Source of the DNA: Nitrospinota bacterium
GTDB lineage: Bacteria > Nitrospinota > Nitrospinia > SZUA-224
Length of the DNA stretch: 7,156 nucleotides
Assembly: GCA_016212345.1 (NCBI GenBank)
Contig: JACRGM010000117.1
Coordinates: 1 to 7,156 of the forward strand
Direction: 5' to 3'
Part shown: one piece after another, positions 5,437-7,156 of the stretch
Layout of the letters: each line of letters opens with the position of its first letter
Position numbering within the stretch: the first letter of the stretch is position 1
Program-made: the position numbers and the translations under genes
The notes under the pieces: generated by a model
Seen by the model: only the letters and a program-made list of their open reading frames with translations
What the model was told of the DNA's origin: nothing
The model's database searches: none

Positions 5437-6948
5437 ATGATCACCATAAATAAGTTAAGAAGATCTATTAGAGAAGGTATAGGTTTTATAAAGGGTATAG
5501 GGGATATTATAGATGCAGAGATAGTTGCCTCAAGCAATGCAAACCTCCTGACTAGACTCAATTATACCTCCCATATACCTTGTAATGGTGTAGAAGAACC
5601 AAAATCTACTGAATCTTATGGAGTAGGGGTATATGCCGTTTTTAAGACAACAGATGGTATAAAGACAGGTTTTGGGTCTGAACCAGGTGATCTCTCCTTA
5701 AAAGGGATCAGGAAGTCGCTAGATAAGGCTAGAAGGAACATGGTATATGATCCAGCATTTAAGTCTCTACCACACCCATCAAATGAAAAATCCCTTTTAA
5801 GGGGATATCATGATCAGAGATTGATGGAGATAAAGGATGAAGAGATAGTCAATCTTGGATGGAGGGTATTAGAAGGGGCAATAGGTGTTTTTAATGATAC
5901 AGGGGTATCAGAGAAGATAATAATTGGAGGTGATCTTATCCTCATTCAGGAGAGGATAGCTGTAGGGAGTACTACCGGTATAGATGCATATGATGAAACC
6001 TCGTTGATTATGGCCTCTGTAACATCCATGATCGAAGGAGAGAATACCAAAGGGAGTGGTTGGGCAACAGGGATATGTATGGATAAATTCTATCCTGAAG
6101 AGGCAGGTGCTGAATCTGCCCGCAGTGCTATTGCAACCAGAGGGGGAGAGCGGATAGATGATGGTGAGTATAATGTTATCATTGGGAGACAGCCGGTAAC
6201 AGACCTTATGAATAATATCATAATACCTTCTCTTACCCTCAGTATGATAGATGCCTCTAGTTCGGCATTTCTTGGTAAGATGAGAAAAAAGGTCTCAGCA
6301 GAAGACCTTATTATATATGATAGCGGCGCACTGCCAGGGGGATTAGGGAGTAAAAGTATAACTTGTGAAGGACTCCCTACCGGGAGGACAGACCTTATAG
6401 AAAATGGGGTAATTGTCGGTTTTCTGGCAAATCACTACTATTCCTGTAAGATATTAGGAGATGATGAGGCAAAGAGGAAACTTGGTGTGGATCCCAATGA
6501 CTATAAAGAGGGATTTGTGCCTAGAAATGGATTTAGGTTTGAGACAGGGGGTGGGAGGAGTTACAGGAGGAAGGTTGGTATATCCCCAACAAATGTAATG
6601 GTTGATACCATGGATGAATTTACCACAGAGGATCTCTTCCAAAAGGTGGGAAACGGGGTATATATTGGGAGGATATGGTACACATATCCGATGAACGGCC
6701 TTGGACCAGGCGATTTCACATCTACCATAATTGGAGATTCTTATCTTATCAAGAATGGTAAGTTGTCTACTCCCATTAAACCAAATACCATCCGTATAAA
6801 TGATAATATTAATAACCTCTTGATGAATATTACAGGTATTACACGGGACAAGAGACCTACTATTATCTGGGCTGCTGATGAGGTTGTCCACGCCCCAGAG
6901 ATCGCCATGAAAGGGGTAAAGTTATCGAATATTGTAAGATGGAATTGA
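5437..6948 (+). CDS. pmbA: PmbA/TldE-family protease partner subunit
   Basis: This 503-residue protein belongs to the TldD/PmbA fold and is the non-zinc partner of the protease encoded just upstream. Where TldD has HExxxH, this protein has PVTDLMNNIIIPSL (253-266), with no zinc ligands, as is normal for PmbA/TldE. Conserved parts include DSGALPGGLGSK (295-306), EGLPTGRTDLIENGVIVGFL (311-330), NGVYIGRIWYTYPMNGLGPGDFTSTIIGDSYLIKNGKL (406-443) and a terminal EIAMKGVKLSNI. In E. coli the pair forms a heterodimer that encloses the active site and accepts extended or unfolded peptides. AGAGGA 9 bases upstream supports ATG 5437. The protein is longer than E. coli PmbA (about 450 residues). tldD and pmbA are adjacent here, whereas they are separate in E. 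coli. No signal peptide or membrane segment is visible. Confidence 0.9.
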   Translation: MITINKLRRSIREGIGFIKGIGDIIDAEIVASSNANLLTRLNYTSHIPCNGVEEPKSTESYGVGVYAVFKTTDGIKTGFGSEPGDLSLKGIRKSLDKARRNMVYDPAFKSLPHPSNEKSLLRGYHDQRLMEIKDEEIVNLGWRVLEGAIGVFNDTGVSEKIIIGGDLILIQERIAVGSTTGIDAYDETSLIMASVTSMIEGENTKGSGWATGICMDKFYPEEAGAESARSAIATRGGERIDDGEYNVIIGRQPVTDLMNNIIIPSLTLSMIDASSSAFLGKMRKKVSAEDLIIYDSGALPGGLGSKSITCEGLPTGRTDLIENGVIVGFLANHYYSCKILGDDEAKRKLGVDPNDYKEGFVPRNGFRFETGGGRSYRRKVGISPTNVMVDTMDEFTTEDLFQKVGNGVYIGRIWYTYPMNGLGPGDFTSTIIGDSYLIKNGKLSTPIKPNTIRINDNINNLLMNITGITRDKRPTIIWAADEVVHAPEIAMKGVKLSNIVRWN

Positions 6949-6976
6949 GTAAGGGTGGGTTCTAACCCACCCCTAC
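6949..6976 (+). repeat. G/C-rich hairpin directly after pmbA, between convergent genes
   Basis: GTAAGGGTGGGTT pairs with AACCCACCCCTAC as a 13-base stem with one A-C mismatch, starting at the base after the pmbA stop codon. As the loop would be only two bases, the top T-A pairs probably open. A T6 run (7005-7010) is 28 bases beyond the + strand hairpin, too far for a classical terminator, and the - strand side has only TTACTCAATT. It may act as a bidirectional stop or 3'-end stabiliser between pmbA and pdxA, or be one copy of a dispersed REP-like palindrome. The palindrome is certain; its role is not. Confidence 0.6.
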
Positions 6977-7039
6977 CCATATCTAGTAGCGAGCCCTTTG
7001 AGAATTTTTTCCTATCCTCTGAATCACAAATACGCCTTT

Positions 7040-7156
7040 TTATGACCTCTTTCTCTTAGATTTTATAAGCCTTACAGCCATCTTGATGGCCTCTATCAGA
7101 CTCGAAGGATTTGCCATACCTTTCCCTGCAATATCATAGGCCGTCCCGTGGTCTAC
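7040..7156 (-). CDS. pdxA: 4-hydroxythreonine-4-phosphate dehydrogenase, C-terminal end
   Basis: Reading the - strand from the window edge gives 38 residues, VDHGTAYDIAGKGMANPSSL followed by a basic helix ending KSKRKRS, then TAA (complement 7040-7042). The motif DHGTAxDIAGKG is the hallmark near the end of PdxA, and the following A(N/D)PSSLIEAIKMA is also typical. PdxA oxidises 4-phosphohydroxy-L-threonine with NAD(P)+ in the DXP-dependent route to pyridoxal phosphate; its metal-binding His residues lie outside the window. The gene converges on pmbA with about 90 bases between stop codons. A PdxA2-type paralogue for another substrate cannot be excluded from the tail alone. Confidence 0.9.
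   Translation of the reverse strand, partial: VDHGTAYDIAGKGMANPSSLIEAIKMAVRLIKSKRKRS

Noticed and set aside
6454..6980. - strand ORFs opposite the end of pmbA
   Set aside because: The overlapped pmbA frame carries its most conserved block; the antisense peptides show no family features.
6977..7039. Classical terminator using the T6 run at 7005-7010
   Set aside because: No stable stem lies directly before the T run; the strong hairpin is 28 bases upstream.

Overview
This window looks like a housekeeping stretch of a bacterial chromosome. It is moderately AT-rich and strongly favours AGG/AGA for arginine and ATA for isoleucine. All complete genes lie on the + strand: S-methyl-5'-thioadenosine phosphorylase (mtnP), glutamate-1-semialdehyde aminomutase (hemL), enolase (eno), and an adjacent TldD/PmbA (TldE) metalloprotease pair. 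The left edge holds the last 37 codons of an unrecognised gene. The right edge holds the 3' end of a convergent pdxA on the - strand. The proteins are ordinary bacterial types. The codon style would suit several little-cultivated anaerobic or thermophile-related phyla, but nothing here fixes the phylum.

Layout: partial CDS (1-114), mtnP (167-1024), hemL (1084-2373), eno (2398-3699), tldD (3840-5390), pmbA (5437-6948), pdxA 3' end (complement 7040-7156). Only hemL-eno (24 bp gap) and tldD-pmbA (46 bp gap) are spaced like tight operon pairs. The genes do not form one pathway: mtnP is methylthioadenosine salvage, hemL is C5 tetrapyrrole synthesis, eno is glycolysis/gluconeogenesis, TldD/PmbA is peptide proteolysis, and pdxA is pyridoxal phosphate synthesis (PLP is the cofactor HemL needs).

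The most interesting material is between the genes. A 125-bp element with imperfect 27-bp terminal inverted repeats and a strong inner hairpin fills most of the eno-tldD gap and resembles a miniature inverted-repeat transposable element (MITE). Its ends recur in two other gaps. A 16-bp identical copy of its left end spans the stop codon of the partial first gene. A 21-bp identical, inverted copy of its right end lies just upstream of hemL. In two cases the TAG stop codon of the gene is part of the repeat end, and a false upstream ATG for tldD lies in the right end. Other small repeats are a GC-rich palindrome forming the last codons of tldD, a short tandem repeat behind it, and a G/C-rich hairpin directly after pmbA.

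I found no tRNA, rRNA, CRISPR array, transposase gene or defence system. No novel multi-gene system is supported; the repeat family is the part worth following up.
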